This document shows positions 26,264 through 38,758 of a stretch of 64,000 nucleotides of DNA, one piece after another. Under the pieces are notes generated by a model that was not told the DNA's origin, did not search any database, and saw only the letters and a list, made by a program, of their open reading frames with translations. How positions within the stretch are numbered: position 1 is the stretch's first letter; each line of letters starts with the position of its first letter. The position numbers and the translations under genes were made by a program. The DNA is from Montifringilla adamsi (Eukaryota; Chordata; Aves; Passeriformes; Passeridae): contig JAGGNK010007559.1 in the NCBI GenBank assembly GCA_017590115.1, positions 632,076 through 696,075 on the forward strand. Direction: 5' to 3'.

Positions 26264-26514
26264 NNNNNNNNNNNNNNNNNNNNNNNNNNNNNNNNNNNNN
26301 NNNNNNNNNNNNNNNNNNNNNNNNNNNNNNNNNNNNNNNNNNNNNNNNNNNNNNNNNNNNNNNNNNNNNNNNNNNNNNNNNNNNNNNNNNNNNNNNNNNN
26401 NNNNNNNNNNNNNNNNNNNNNNNNNNNNNNNNNNNNNNNNNNNNNNNNNNNNNNNNNNNNNNNNNNNNNNNNNNNNNNNNNNNNNNNNNNNNNNNNNNNN
26501 NNNNNNNNNNNNNN
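26264..26514. other. Assembly gap (251 N)
   Basis: An unbroken run of N within the CBX4 upstream CpG island. The true length and content are unknown; GC-rich flanks on both sides suggest sequence dropout. Confidence 1.
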
Positions 26515-27560
26515 CGGGCCCGGCCCGGGGCAGGTGGCGGCGCTTTCCCCGCCCGGTGCCGGAAGCCGCGCACGGCGGCGAGGCCGCTCGGGGAGCCCGG
26601 TGCTCCCTCCTCGTGGAGCGGCTGCGGGGAGCACACGCGTGTCCGCGGCTGCCAGCGGGGCCCCCCCGCCGCTCCCCGCGCTGCTCCGGGAAGCGTGGCC
26701 GTGCCGGAGCGGGAGGCACCTTCCCCCGGACAGGTGGAGCGGGCCCGGACACCGTCCCGGTGTGAGCCCCGTGCAGCCCCCGCCGTGCGGGCCCGCGGCT
26801 CCGGGCCTCCCGCCGCCGCTACGGGAGCGCCCCGGGCACCGCAGCCCCGGGCCGGACGGCGGGGCCGCGGGCACGCCTGGGGTGATACCCGGGGCGGTCA
26901 GGAGCCCTCGACCCTTCCCGGGGGCTCGGTCCTCGCAGGTGCCCGGCTGTGTCCCGGGGCCGGCACCCCGGAGGGACCGGAGCCTCCGCGCCCGCTGACA
27001 ACGGGGCCGTTCCTGGGGCTGGCGTGGGGTCTCGATGCCACCATCCCCCGCGTCCCCGCGGGCTCTGCCGTCCCGCGGTGTCCCCGCCGGCCGTCGGACG
27101 GGGCGGTCGATCCCCGCGGGGTTCCCGGGAACTTTCTCCGGGAGCGGCGGGGCCGAGCTCGAACGGCACCGGCGCCCGGAGCGGCTCCTTTGCCGGGGTC
27201 GGGCAGGGCCCCCGGCCCCCAGGACGCTCCTCTTTGCCCCGGGTCGGTGCCAGCCCGGCCCGCAGCAGCCCTCGGGGGCCTGCCCGGGCCCGGCGGTACC
27301 GGAGGGGGGACACACCGGGAGGCACCGCTGAATGTCACCGCGCCGCAGCCCCTAACAAAGACGCAGCCGCCGCGATCGCAGAGCCGAGCCAATAAAAAGC
27401 AAACTGATATTACAATTTTGATTTCCCTGGAGGGCCGAAGGGGCTTAATGTAAGAATTATTATCCATTGTGAACAGCAGCCCAAGGAAAACACACACAGG
27501 AAGATTTAATTTTTTTTTTTTTTTAACTTAGCGGTTTTCCTAAGAAACATACATTCATTG
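26515..27560. other. CBX4 upstream CpG island and its AT-rich edge
   Basis: GC- and CpG-rich to about 27360, then an abrupt change to AT-rich sequence (27380-27560) with CCATTGTG (SOX-like) and several homeodomain-like cores. No gene is recognised. The open frames that run through the N gap are not coding evidence. Confidence 0.5.
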
Positions 27561-27926
27561 AAATTTATGCCAGCGGAGTTTGTTAACCCTCCCCTTTGAC
27601 ATTTCCAGCTTCTCCTGTTGCCAGAGGAGGCAAACCGCTAATGCTCGCAATAAAACTAAATGCCCAGGGACGAGCACGGTTTGGTGAGAGTCCTCCCCAG
27701 CCTGGGCAAGCTGCAGAGCACGTCCAGCTCCGGATCCCGCCCGGCTGGGAAAGCTCTGCTCTGCCCAGGACTCAGTCGGGAACAGGCGATGAGGAGGGCA
27801 GAGTTTGACCGTCTGCATAAATATAAATGTAAATATAAATTTTAAAAAAATTAATTGTGTGACCAGACATCCTTGGCATCTTTTAGAACCTGTCTCAGGA
27901 GCAATACCAGAGACTGTTGATGAAAT

Positions 27927-27928
27927 AT

Positions 27929-27960
<32 letters not shown>

Positions 27961-27961
27961 A
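27927..27961. repeat. (TA)n microsatellite
   Basis: About 35 bases of alternating TA with one G interruption. Confidence 0.9.
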
Positions 27962-30103
27962 AAGTGAAACAACATTGAAAACCAATATTAAAAGCATTTT
28001 AATCACTGCCTGGCCCCTCGCTCCCATGGCTCAGCAGCAACTCCTGTCCTTCGGGTTCCTGTAGGATCTTCATCTGCTTTCTGTTACGGGGCTGATTGCA
28101 CATGATTCACAATAATGACGGTAATGGTGGTGATTTTCTGTCTCTTACCTTGCTCAGGCAGCAGCAGTTCATGAACTGATACATCTTTCTCTTTGTCAGG
28201 CCCAAAGAGGACACCTTATTTGAACCACATAAAACAGCCTAAATAAGGAAAGTGGGAAGCATTTCCAACTGTTGCCTCTTGCTGACTGGCTGGGGCATAT
28301 CCCAGGGATGAGACAAGGAAAAGGGATTCCAACCAAAAGGAGCAGAAGCCAAGTGCTGCCTTTAAAGCCAGGAGAGGAGAGGGTTGGCCCCGGGCAGTTC
28401 GTTGCTGGTTCGCTGGTGGATCAGGCAGGTACAGGGCACAGAAACACATTCCTGCCCCTCACCACACACCTGGCCAAAAACTCAGACTGCTCTTTCTCTG
28501 CCGAGCATCAGCAGAGAGAGACAAACCTGAGGTAGGTAGCAGTAGGTGCTGCTGCTCTCAGCAGCAGGACTCTGTCCCAGTGAGGGGTGGGAGCTCCATC
28601 CCCGTGTGCCTGCTCTGATCCCCGCTGGGGCTGCTGGGTGCAGCTGCGAGACAAAACCTCGAACAGCCAGGGACAGGTTCACAGGTGCTGGGAACCACAC
28701 GAAGGTGATTTCCCCTCCAGTACTTGCTGGCCATGTTTCCTTCATGTACCCAGAGCTGATGTCTGTCTGTGCTCATTCTTTACATTATTATTTATAAAGT
28801 TCTTATAAAGGCAGTGCCTTGCCTGGGGTGGGTGCTGCCCCTCCAAAAGATGCTCCTCTTCCCCAGCAGCTCCTGCAGCCCCGCTCGGTGTTTGCCATCA
28901 AGCAGCACTGATTATCCATGCCATCATTTCTGATGTTGCTCATTAGTCTGTATCATTATTAGCAATTCAAACCAGCAATTCTTTTCCAGCTGTAATCCTC
29001 CAGCTCCACGGCTGCAGTTTGGGTGCTCACCTCTTCCTCCCCTCTGCCCCAGCAAGGCCGGGGGTTCCTGCTTGGTCTGCAAAGCCAGGAGCACGCCTGA
29101 GCACCAAATAATAACAGAAAGTTAATTCATGAATAGTTACAGCCTTTCCTTCAAGGCCACTCTCTCAAGGGGCCAGGCACCGACTTTGCCACGTCCTTGG
29201 AGCAGGGGGGAGGGCACTGGCCCCATTCATCCCTACCTGGCCGCCTGCAGCCTTGGCCAGCTGGGCTCCAGGATTTGCCCTTCTGCTTTTGTCAGCTCTG
29301 GCTCGCATTGGAAGTTGTGGCCAGTCTGAAAAACGGATTATGACACAGCCCTTGCTGAGGTCAACGCTGTGCTGGAGAAAGACAAGAAAAGGATGAGTAG
29401 GTAGGCTTGGAAAAAGAGACAACAAAACCAGCAGATCCACAAAAACCTGAACCCACCCACCCAATCAATAGGATGCCATGAAGTACGATGTGAACAATGA
29501 AACCCTGTTCCAGGTTGCCAAGGCAAATCTGTCAATAGAGTATTGAACAAGCAAATCTGACTTGCAATTATTGTCTCCTTCTAAATACAGGCTGCCCCTC
29601 TGCCTTCAGCTCAGCCCTGGTGCTGCTGTGGGGAAGCTCAGTGGCTGCTGGTTCAAAATGATGAGGGAATGGTGAGCCTGGCAGCTGGGCTGGAATTTAC
29701 TCCAGCACATGCACTAAAACCCCCCGGAGCATCCCCACCACCTTCACTGCAGCAGATGAAGTGACATGTGCCCTGCCCCCAGTGTAACAGGCAGCAGCAA
29801 AAACCCCTTTGGAATACTGTTCACCCTCTAAAGCTTTCAGTGAAACACCCAGTGCCAGGAAGCACACGCGGGCATCCTCACACACCAAGTGCCCAGCGTT
29901 TTGTAATGCTGAGGAAATCACCACGAAGAGCCCAAGCACTGGAGGCTGGGGCTGTCAGTGTGGTGGCCTTAAAATCCAGCACGGCAGCAAGGTCTGGAGA
30001 TGCCACCAGCCACCCAGAGGCAGCAACAGTGGGAAAATCCAGCGGCGAAACCATCCTGAACTGGGTCAGCACGTGGAAATTTAAATGGCTTCACAAGTGC
30101 ATC

Positions 30104-30129
30104 GCTGCTGCTGCTGCTGCTGCTGCTGC
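30104..30129. repeat. (CTG)n microsatellite
   Basis: Just over eight CTG/GCT units without interruption. It lies in noncoding DNA. Confidence 0.9.
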
Positions 30130-31255
30130 ACACGGGGCCGTGTTAGGTGAATTCCTTTTTCTGGTGCTGCCTCCAGCACGAGCCAGAGGAGGCTGTGAGC
30201 AGAATCCTCAGGAAGGAGGCACTTGCAGGAGCACACAGCGTGCTTGCACAGCAGTTTAACACAGCCCAGCGGAGCTGTTCCTGTGCAGCTGCTGGAGGGG
30301 CTGAGGCACAGCGGGCACAGGGCAGTGACACCCAGAGCAGCCGCTTTGGGAGCATCCCTGGGTTCCCCTCACTGCTGGAGCTCACCACGAGTGAGGCAGC
30401 CCCAGCGGAAGGAGACAGCCTGCTCTGCAGAGCCAGCACAGGCAGGAGGGCAGCAGCCAGAGCAGGTTCCCAGGACGCTCCATCCCTCAGGCACTCGGCT
30501 GGAATAACCCCCCTTCCCCAGGGCTCTTTTCTGCCCTGCCTTCCCCCCACTGCCTTAGGCATGGGTGCCAGTGAGGGAGCCTCAGAGACCATCTGTCTTT
30601 AATCTTCTTAGAACCAGGCAAGTCGGGAGAAATTCAGAGGGAAGAGGCACTGAAGGCCCTCTGTCACAGCACGGGGCTCTCAGCACGCGGCTGGGGGGAG
30701 CAGGTCCTGCCTGCCCCACACCCTCAGAGCAGTGCAAGCTGCCTGAGACACCGGGCACAGAGTGCTGGGAAGCACTCCCACCCTCAGAGCAGAGGGAGAC
30801 GGGAAGCCCTTCCCCAGGCACTGCAGGAGCCCGGTGCCCCCCTCAGCCCTTCCTCGCCCTGGAGAGGCCTGTCCTTGGAGCTCTTCCCCCTCTTATGCCT
30901 AAACTGGTGCTGTTCCTTGGCAGCTGAGGGCAGTTATGGGATTTTCTGCATCAGAACTGGGTCTGTGTGTGTGTCCCTGGCACAGAAACTCCTCGGGTGC
31001 TCCTCGGCCCCAGGGCCGCTCCTCCTGCTGAGCCTGCAGGCACCCAGTGCCACTTGTCCCCTTGGGCAGGAGCTGGGCTGAGCCAGCAAAGGGGATTTCA
31101 GCCCCCAGAGCCCCAGGGCAGCCCAGCCTCGCCTCACACATGCTCTCCTGTCTCCCAGCCATGCAAGCAAAGCTTCCCGGGGTGGAGAGCATCCATAAGG
31201 CCTTCCCTGGCTGCAGGGGACACTGGGCTGCTCATGCCAAGCTATTTAAGCACAG

Positions 31256-31256
<1 letters not shown>

Positions 31257-31299
<43 letters not shown>
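31257..31299. repeat. (GATA)n microsatellite
   Basis: Ten uninterrupted GATA units followed by a partial unit. A likely polymorphic marker. Confidence 0.95.
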
Positions 31300-31834
31300 T
31301 GACTAAGATTACAGTGAGGACAGTAGCAGCCCCCTCCTGCTGGGCCCTGTTGGGGCTGTGAGCCTTTCTGCCCCTGCTCTGCTCCCACAGCTCTTTGTGC
31401 AGCACGTGGCACTGCCGAGCCTGGGGCCAGCTCCCCTGGCAGAGCAGTTTGATGCCATCTTGTGCTGATCAGAAGTGCCCCCCTGGCAGAGTGACAATGG
31501 GGGCAGTGGTGGCCCACAGACAGAGCTGGGGATTGCTGCTTGGGGCTGGGGCTGCTGGGGAGCTCTGGGAAGGGCAGCAGGGAGGGCCTTGTCAGCACAT
31601 GTCCTGCCTCGTAGCCCGGACGTGGCACAGGCGGAGCTGGCATGGGGACAGATCACCCAGCAGAGCAGAGTGAGCCCTGGGCTGAGCCGCTGTGGGCACT
31701 GGAGGGGCTGCCCTGGGGACAGGGACCCTCGGGCTCTGGGCATGTCAGACCCCCAGGGCCCACCCCGGGGATGTGGGGTCCTGGCTGGTGGCACCACGAG
31801 CTGTGGCTCCTGCAGAGCAGCTGGGCTGGGGGCT

Positions 31835-31925
31835 GTGGGATGCTGTGGGGGGCTGTGGGGTGCTGTGGGATGCTGTGGGGGGCTGTGGGGGGGCTGTAGG
31901 GGCCTGTGGGATGCTGTGGGGTGCA
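31835..31925. repeat. G-rich (GGGNTGCTGTG)-like tandem repeat
   Basis: Degenerate 10-11-bp units of GGG/GGGG alternating with CTGTG on the plus strand. Several G runs of three or more could form a G-quadruplex. Confidence 0.7.
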
Positions 31926-34900
31926 GCTTTGCTCTGGACGGAGGGACTGTGCAGCCCCAGCGCCTCCGGGTGCTGCTGCTCGGGAGCGAGCGGCTCCGGC
32001 CCCCGCCCCGCTCCCTCCAGCCCGGCCCTGCCGGTGCCCGGTGCCACCGGAGCATCGTGCCAGGGGCGCTCCGGGCTCCGCGACTCCCGCCCGAGCGCCA
32101 CTGTGCTCAGGGCGGTGTGAGGGGCAGGAAGCGCTCGGCTCTGCGGTCAGGCGCTTTCCAGCCCTGCACCTGAGCCCAGCTCAGCTCCTCGCAGCCCTTC
32201 CCTCCGCCTTCCTTCCGCCCCCGGCAGGTTCTGCTGAGCCCCGGCTGCGGGGCAGCCTCAGCAGCGCAGGCTGCGCTGGCTCCTCATCCCCTCGAGATTA
32301 AATCGAGTATTTGTGTTTGCAAAGGTCCCAGAAGGGTTTCCTGGCCGCGCTGTCCGCCCAACGCGTGTTGTGCTGTCACTGGATCGCCAAAGCTGCTTAG
32401 CCCGACCCCGGTGGAGCTGCGCTAAAGCCGCCAGGAGATGATGCCCTGCCCGGGGGAAGGAAGCTCTTGGTTTCTGCAGGGCACAGCCTCAATCCAAGGC
32501 ACTGTGGGGGCTGCCCTGTGGCCCTGCTCCTGCTGATCTGCGGGGCTTGGGCGCTGATTCTGTGATTGGGGTGATTGGGCACCCGCACCCAGCCCACCCC
32601 ACCGTGCTGCTGCAGAGAGCTCAGCCTTGGGCCTGCAGGACGTTTCCATGGCCTGTGAATTCCTTAAACCAAAGGCTGATGTGTGTGAGCCCCTTGCAGG
32701 TGTGCTGGAGGGGGCAGAGCAGACCTGGGCAGTGGCTGAGCGCTGCTCTGCTCACCCCGGGTTTGTGTGGCTGGGAACAGCCCCAGGTGCTGAGTGAGCA
32801 CAGCTGGGACACACAAGTGGGGCTGACTGGTCAGACTGGCTCCTCCAACCTCTGCCCTTCCCTGCACTGCCTGCATGTGGTTAAACACAGGCAACTCTTT
32901 GGTGAGGGGCTCACAGGCTCAGGGGTCCTGCCTGGCACAGCGGTGCCACCCCACGGTGACGCTGTCCTGGGCTCCGTGGTGCCACTGCCTGACCCTCGGG
33001 TGCTCTCTGGTGCTGCATGTTCAGGTGAAGGCATTGCAGCCAAGCCTGAAATCCGCCCGTGGGAGCTGGCTGCTGGGCAGGGCTGGGGGCTGTTCCTTGG
33101 AAAGCTGCAGCCCCTCTTCCTTTTCACTTCCCCTTCTCTCAGGCGGCTGCGTGTGCCCTGGGCAGCTATTTTTAGGCTGCTGCTCGCTGTCTGCTTTCCC
33201 CCGGGGATGCTGAGCAGGTTCTGGGAACTCCAGCTGTCTCTTGGGCAGCATGAGAGATGCTGTGCTTCCTGAGCTTGCTCCTTCACTGCCCAGCACACGC
33301 CCTGGCTCTGCCGCTCCCCTGCAGCCGCCCTGGCGCTGGGCACGAGGCTGGGGTGCCCATCCCAGGAGTGTTGGCACTGCTGAGGGGAGCAGGGGGGGGT
33401 CTCCTGTGCCAGGCTGATGTTGATGCTGTGCCCAGGCAGCCGGGATTGCAGTTGTCACTGATTCATGGGACTCTGTCATTGCTGTCACCACGGCTGTGCT
33501 GAGCCCCGAGGATTTACTGCCCCAGCCAGGGGACGTGGCACAGCCAGTCCTGTGCTGGAGGGGACATCGGGGGCCCTGCTGTGACCCAGGGTGGCTCAGA
33601 CTGCCCACTGCAGCCACCCTGCCCAGCCACCCGTTCCTGCTCCTGCCCCCATGCCCAGCGTCCCCGGCCAGCCTGAGCCATGGGGACACGTGTCACCTGT
33701 GCCATGGCCTGTGGGGGCCACCTGGAGCTGGGAGGGGGCTGAGATGGAGGTGACGAGCTGCTGGAGCCCCACAGGGACAGCAGCCACTCCTGGGGGTGAC
33801 ACTAAGGGCTCAGCTGAGTCACTTGATTTCCAACACACCCCGTGGGTGGGTGCATCCTCCCACCGGCCCCAGTCGGGCACCGGGCAGGGGGGGTTCCCAG
33901 GGTTGGCAGTGCCAGCTGGTCCCTTGTTTCTCTGCCCCGTGGCACCTCTGTGAACAAACCAGGGCTGTGTGTGCCCCGCTGGGTGTGAGCTGTGCTGCGC
34001 TGTGCTGCTCTGGCTCTGCAGGGACCCCACGGTTTGGGGGGTCCAGGGGGGTGTGAGGTGACACCTGCACAGGCTGGAGCACGAGGCAGGGACGCGGGGC
34101 TGTCCGAGGCAGGGTGGGAGCGCCAGGGGCAAGGATGGGGGTGCCAAGGGGCAGAGGGAATGGGGTGAGCTGTGGAGTTCTTGGGCACCCCGGTGATGGG
34201 GTGCTGTGAACATGGAGCTCTTTGCTGCTCCCCGAGCTGGGGGTGTCTGGGGCACCTTCCCGGCGGCAGGGCCGGCCCCGGGGAGGCTCCAGCCCCGCGT
34301 TCCCGCAGCCCATGTTTGGGCTGTGGCTGCAGCAGGGCCATAAAAGGCAGCGTGGGGAGGGCGCTGGCGCCGGGCCCGCGGCATCTCCGTGTGCTGCGGC
34401 ATCCCGGGAGCGGCTACCGCCACCCGGGGCTGGGGCCACCCCGTGGGCAGCGTGCTCCGGGTCTGCCCCAGCCCATTGCTGCCCAGTCCGTGTCCCACCG
34501 GCCCTCGGAAAGGGCCAGGCAGCCCCTGCCCCCGTGAGCAGACCCCACCCCAGCACCCGTGGTGCCCGGGGCAGCGGCTGGTCCTGCTGGGCACGGCCGG
34601 GGATGCAGAGCCGCCTCTCCCCAGTGTCACCCTCGGGCAGTGGCGGTGGCACCGCGTGGCACGAGAGGTGCTGCGGGTGCCGGGACTGGCAGGGCTGCCA
34701 GCATGGAAACGAAATCCAGGCTGAAGCCACGCTGCAAATCCCTCCTTGGGGATACTCGGAGGCGTCTGGAGGGGTGGGATGGGGCAGAGGGGAAGGAGAC
34801 ACAAAGCTCATCCACAGCCGTGCAGAGAGCGGCAGGGAGCAGCCCTGTCACCACAGGTGGCTGATTCACGGGCAAAGCCCGAGCTCTGGGCCGGGTGGGT

Positions 34901-35164
34901 GTGAGCCAGCCCGGAGGAATGTGGGGAACACAAACAGCGAGGAGGAAGGGCGATTCCCCAGGTATCAGGGTGGGCACCACTGAGCTGCAGGGCAAAGTGT
35001 GAAGCCTGGAGAGATGGGGCCAAGCGTTGGGACAGGGTGGGAGGGCTGTCCCCAAATTATATCCTCTGGGTTCTGAGCTGGGCTGGGCACAGGCTGGCAG
35101 GCTCTCCTGGGACAGGGAGCTGGGGCAGGAGGGCTGCAGAGCCCCTGGGCTGTGGCTGAGAGGA

Positions 35165-35240
35165 ACTCTGGCAGTAGCTGTGTCCCTCCTGAGCCCTGGC
35201 AGTAGCTGTCCCCTTCCCGAGCCCTGGCGGTAGCTGAGCC
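35165..35240. repeat. Short tandem repeat of CTGGCAGTAGCTG units
   Basis: Three related copies of a roughly 30-35-bp unit built on CTGGC(A/G)GTAGCTG, separated by TCCC-rich sequence. Confidence 0.6.
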
Positions 35241-37515
35241 CTTCCCAAGCTGTGGCCCCAGCACTCAGCTCCTGTCCCAGCACACCAAGCAGCTTTCCTG
35301 CTCCTGCTGCAACTTCCAAGGGAGTTTTGGCAATGCAGGTGTGCAACACTGAGCCCAGCGCAGCCATTTCAGACCTGGTGCTAGACAAAGCAAAGTGCAT
35401 CTCATTTAATGGCACTCCCCACGCCCTGGGTCGCTGCCACGGGGTCTGGGGGCTCAGCCCCGGGCCCAGCAGGTGCCTGTGCCCATCCTGTCCCCTGTGT
35501 CACAGAGGATGCAGGGCTGATTCATCTCGTGCCTTGGCTCCTGCTTACGTATGTTCACTCTGTTCGTTCCCTGCCTGAGCAGCTAAATTAAGCCGAGCAA
35601 CAATGGGCCATCGATTATCCCATTACATTTCCATCGGGCCTGACTTCCCAGCGGCTCAGGGAGGGTGGCACACGTGGCCTCGCCAGGGGCTGGGTGCAAA
35701 GGGCCCTTGCCAGGTTCTGCTCCTGCCCCCAGTGTCCCCGGACCCCGGCCCCGCTCCGGCCGCTGCCCAGGATGATGTGGCAGAACCCAGGCGCCAGCAC
35801 TGATGCACCCGCACAGGAAATGGTCCTTTGGCAGGGGAACCTTCCCATGCCAAGGGCTCTCAGGAGCCATCCCAGCTCTGCCGGGATCAGGTCTTGCTCC
35901 AGCCATTTGCACAGACCTGAGGGCTGTGTCCTCTCTGTCCCTCGCTTCCTGCAGGGCTCTGTCCCCTCCCTGATTTTCCCTTCCTCCCTGTGTCACCTAT
36001 TCAAGCCCTGCTTGTTCTGAGGCTTTTTATCATCCAAAAGCTGGATGGAATTAGTGGACAAGGAATTACTCAGCAGCAGAGAGGCGACCCGTGTGGAGCC
36101 TCCTCAGTGCCCGGAGCTCCGTGGTGCCTGTGAGCATCCTGGAGCTCGGAGCCTCCTCCCAGCCGCAGCTGGCTGGAGAAGGGCTGGGCCAGGCCGTGGG
36201 ACAGGGGTGGGCATCCCGGGGTGACCCTGGCAGTGCCATGGGGGTGGCAGCCCGGGGAGGGCCCCGCTCTGCTCCCTGCGCTGGCTCTGCCGCCCACTCC
36301 CCGCTCTCAGAGGGCTCAGAAGCCGCTCAGGAGCTGAGGGTGACGCTGCTGTGTCTGTGCGGGGATGCGCCGGCAGATCCTACCTGCGTCAGCAGCTGAA
36401 TTCCCTGCTCTCATTGCCGCTCCGGCAGCGCCTTAACCCTTTCCTGCCACCCAGAGCACGGGCTCCTTGCAGCCGCAGCCAGGGTGGCTGTGACCCCCCG
36501 GCTGTGGCAGCCACCCCTGCAGGAGGGGGCGCAGATCCCCCAGCTGTGTGCCCTGGTGGGTGCCCCGCTCTCCTGGCACCCTTTTCCAGCTCCTGCTGGC
36601 CCATGCCGGCCGGGGTGGTGCTGCCGTGGCTGCCCCAGAGCCCGGGATGTTCCCAGCCCGTGCTGCCTGTGCTGTTCCCGATCCTCGGGAGGGGCAGCGG
36701 CGCTTTCCTGGTGGTCCTGCTGCTGTGGGCATCGCCACGGGGCAGTTTGGTCACCTCGGCAGAGGGCCTGAAGGCCGGCTGCTGTTTGGGCTGTTTGCAG
36801 GGAATCCAGTCATGGCTGGAAGCTTTTCACTGCCGACCCCCACCTGCAATATGTGGAAATTGGGTTCCTGAAACCAGGACCCGGCTTCTGGAGCCGATTT
36901 GGGCCGGGCAGCCCTCCTGGCAGCTGCCTTGAGCAGCAGGAGCAGCACCGAAGGCTCTCTGCCCTCATCCACAGCACAGGCTCTGCCCAGAGAGGAGGGC
37001 TCTGGGCCAGGCAGGGGTGGGGATCACTGTGCTGGGTGTTTGCCGTGTCCCTGGGCTCTGGGACAGCCCCAGGTCTCCCCTGCAGAAAGCTCTGGAGAAC
37101 AGAGAGGACTTTGGCACGTCCCCATCACCCGGCACCTCCCCGGCCGCCTCTGCCCCCGCCAAGGTTAGCCAAGCCCCGGCTGCAGACAGAAGGAGCTGAA
37201 CTTGTTTGTGGTTTCTGAAAGACAAACCCGAGCCAAACAAAATCAGAAATCCCAGAAAGAGTCCTTAGGCTGCTCCTTCTCCTGCTGCTGCTTTGCCACA
37301 AGGGGCAGGAGCTTTGGCAGGGCCTGAGCTGGCTGAATTCGGAGGGACCTGGTATATGGGGCACTGGAGGCTGGGGGCTGCCAGAGAATCCCCCACACTT
37401 GGCAAAGGCACCACTCAAAGTCGGGCTGACAGCAGGTCCCCCTGCTGGGATGCCTGAGCTCTGTCCGTGCTCACTGCTGTGGTTTGGGAAGGACTGGGTG
37501 TGGGGCTGAGCCACC

Positions 37516-37655
37516 TGCAGCAGCAGCAGCAGCAGGGCTGTCCCCACCCGTGCAGCAGCAGCAGCAGCAGGGCTGTCCCCACCCGTGCAGCTGCAGCAGC
37601 AGCAGGGCTGTCCCCACCCGTGCAGCAGCAGCAGCAGCAGGGCTGTCCCTACCCC
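37516..37655. repeat. 35-bp minisatellite containing CAG runs
   Basis: The motif GGCTGTCC recurs at 37536, 37571, 37606 and 37641, an exact 35-bp period. Each unit pairs GGCTGTCCCCACCCGTG with a (CAG)n run of four to six units. Confidence 0.9.
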
Positions 37656-38683
37656 GCTCGCTGGCTCAGGGTGGGCAGCTCCAGCTCCAGCCCCACGGCG
37701 CATCCGAGCTGGCACCGCTGGCACTGCTGGGCTCTGCCGGGGCTGCCCCAGCCTCTGCTTTTCTTCCAGGCCCTGAAGCCTCTTGGCGAGCTGTGTTTGT
37801 GTTTGGAGGAGCCAGGGCAAGGGTGTGCAGAGCCCGGAGCGCCGCTCGGGCAGGGCCGGTGCCCGGGGCAGGATGTGCCCTGGGCTCCAGCCGGCCGGAC
37901 GGGTCTGTGTTTATGGCCCAAGCAGAGTGAGCCGGGATTAATCAGCCAACCCGGGAGGACAGGCTATGTTGGGTTTGAAATTCTTTAGTGCTTGTAATAA
38001 CTCAGGTGAGTCTCTTTGTTCTTGTGAGCTGTAATTTTTCATTTGACAGGCAGTGTCCTGTGACAAAAGAGCCAAACAGCCACATCCAAACACACCCAGT
38101 CCTGGGATGTGGCACCAACCCCTCCACCTGCCCCTGCCCCACTCCCAGGTGACAATTTCCCCAGCACAGCCAGCTCCAGGGGCAGTTTGGCCGCACTTGT
38201 GTGGTCAGGGCTCAATGCCAAGGACAAAGGATGCTGACCCATTGACCCCCTCCCGTGGGACAGCTCGGGGCCCTGCCAGCCTCGGGACACCGTGTGTCCC
38301 TGTCCCCTCTGCCCAGGGCCCAGCCCAGTCTCCATCTCGAGGTGCGTGCTGTGCTCTGCTCCCCTCTCCCAGGGTTCCCGCAGGGATTACAGAGCGCAGC
38401 GCTACCACGGGACAGAGGGCTCGGCTCCTCCCTGCTCCCCTTCCCCCCGGCGGCAGCGGGAGGCAGGAGGATGTGGCAGCTCAAGGCTGAGGCTAAAGAG
38501 GCTTACAGTGACTATTTACCTTCGCGAGGGGCTATTTTGGGCTCTCGGCTGCCGCTAATGCAGCGCTCAGGGCAGCACTGAGGGGACGCCACGTGAGGGT
38601 CCCTGCTCCTGGGACCCACGTTCCTCTCTGTAGGGAACGAAGCTTAGCTGCTTTTTTGTTATTGGGTTTTTTGTTTTTTTCAG

Positions 38684-38758
38684 ATGGCAGAGAGTGTCAC
38701 AAAGGAAAATCTTGGGGATGGGTCAGAAGGACCTTTGAAATGCACTGCCCTGTCCAAG
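38684..38758 (+). other. Exon-like segment of unknown status
   Basis: A long T-rich tract ending CAG is followed by ATG and 25 open codons up to AAG then GTGGGA, which looks like a small exon with acceptor and donor. I recognise no protein and no partner exon. Chance is likely. Confidence 0.15.

Noticed and set aside
26206..27315. Long frames running through the N gap
   Set aside because: The N run translates as unknown residues and merely joins unrelated GC-rich sequence.
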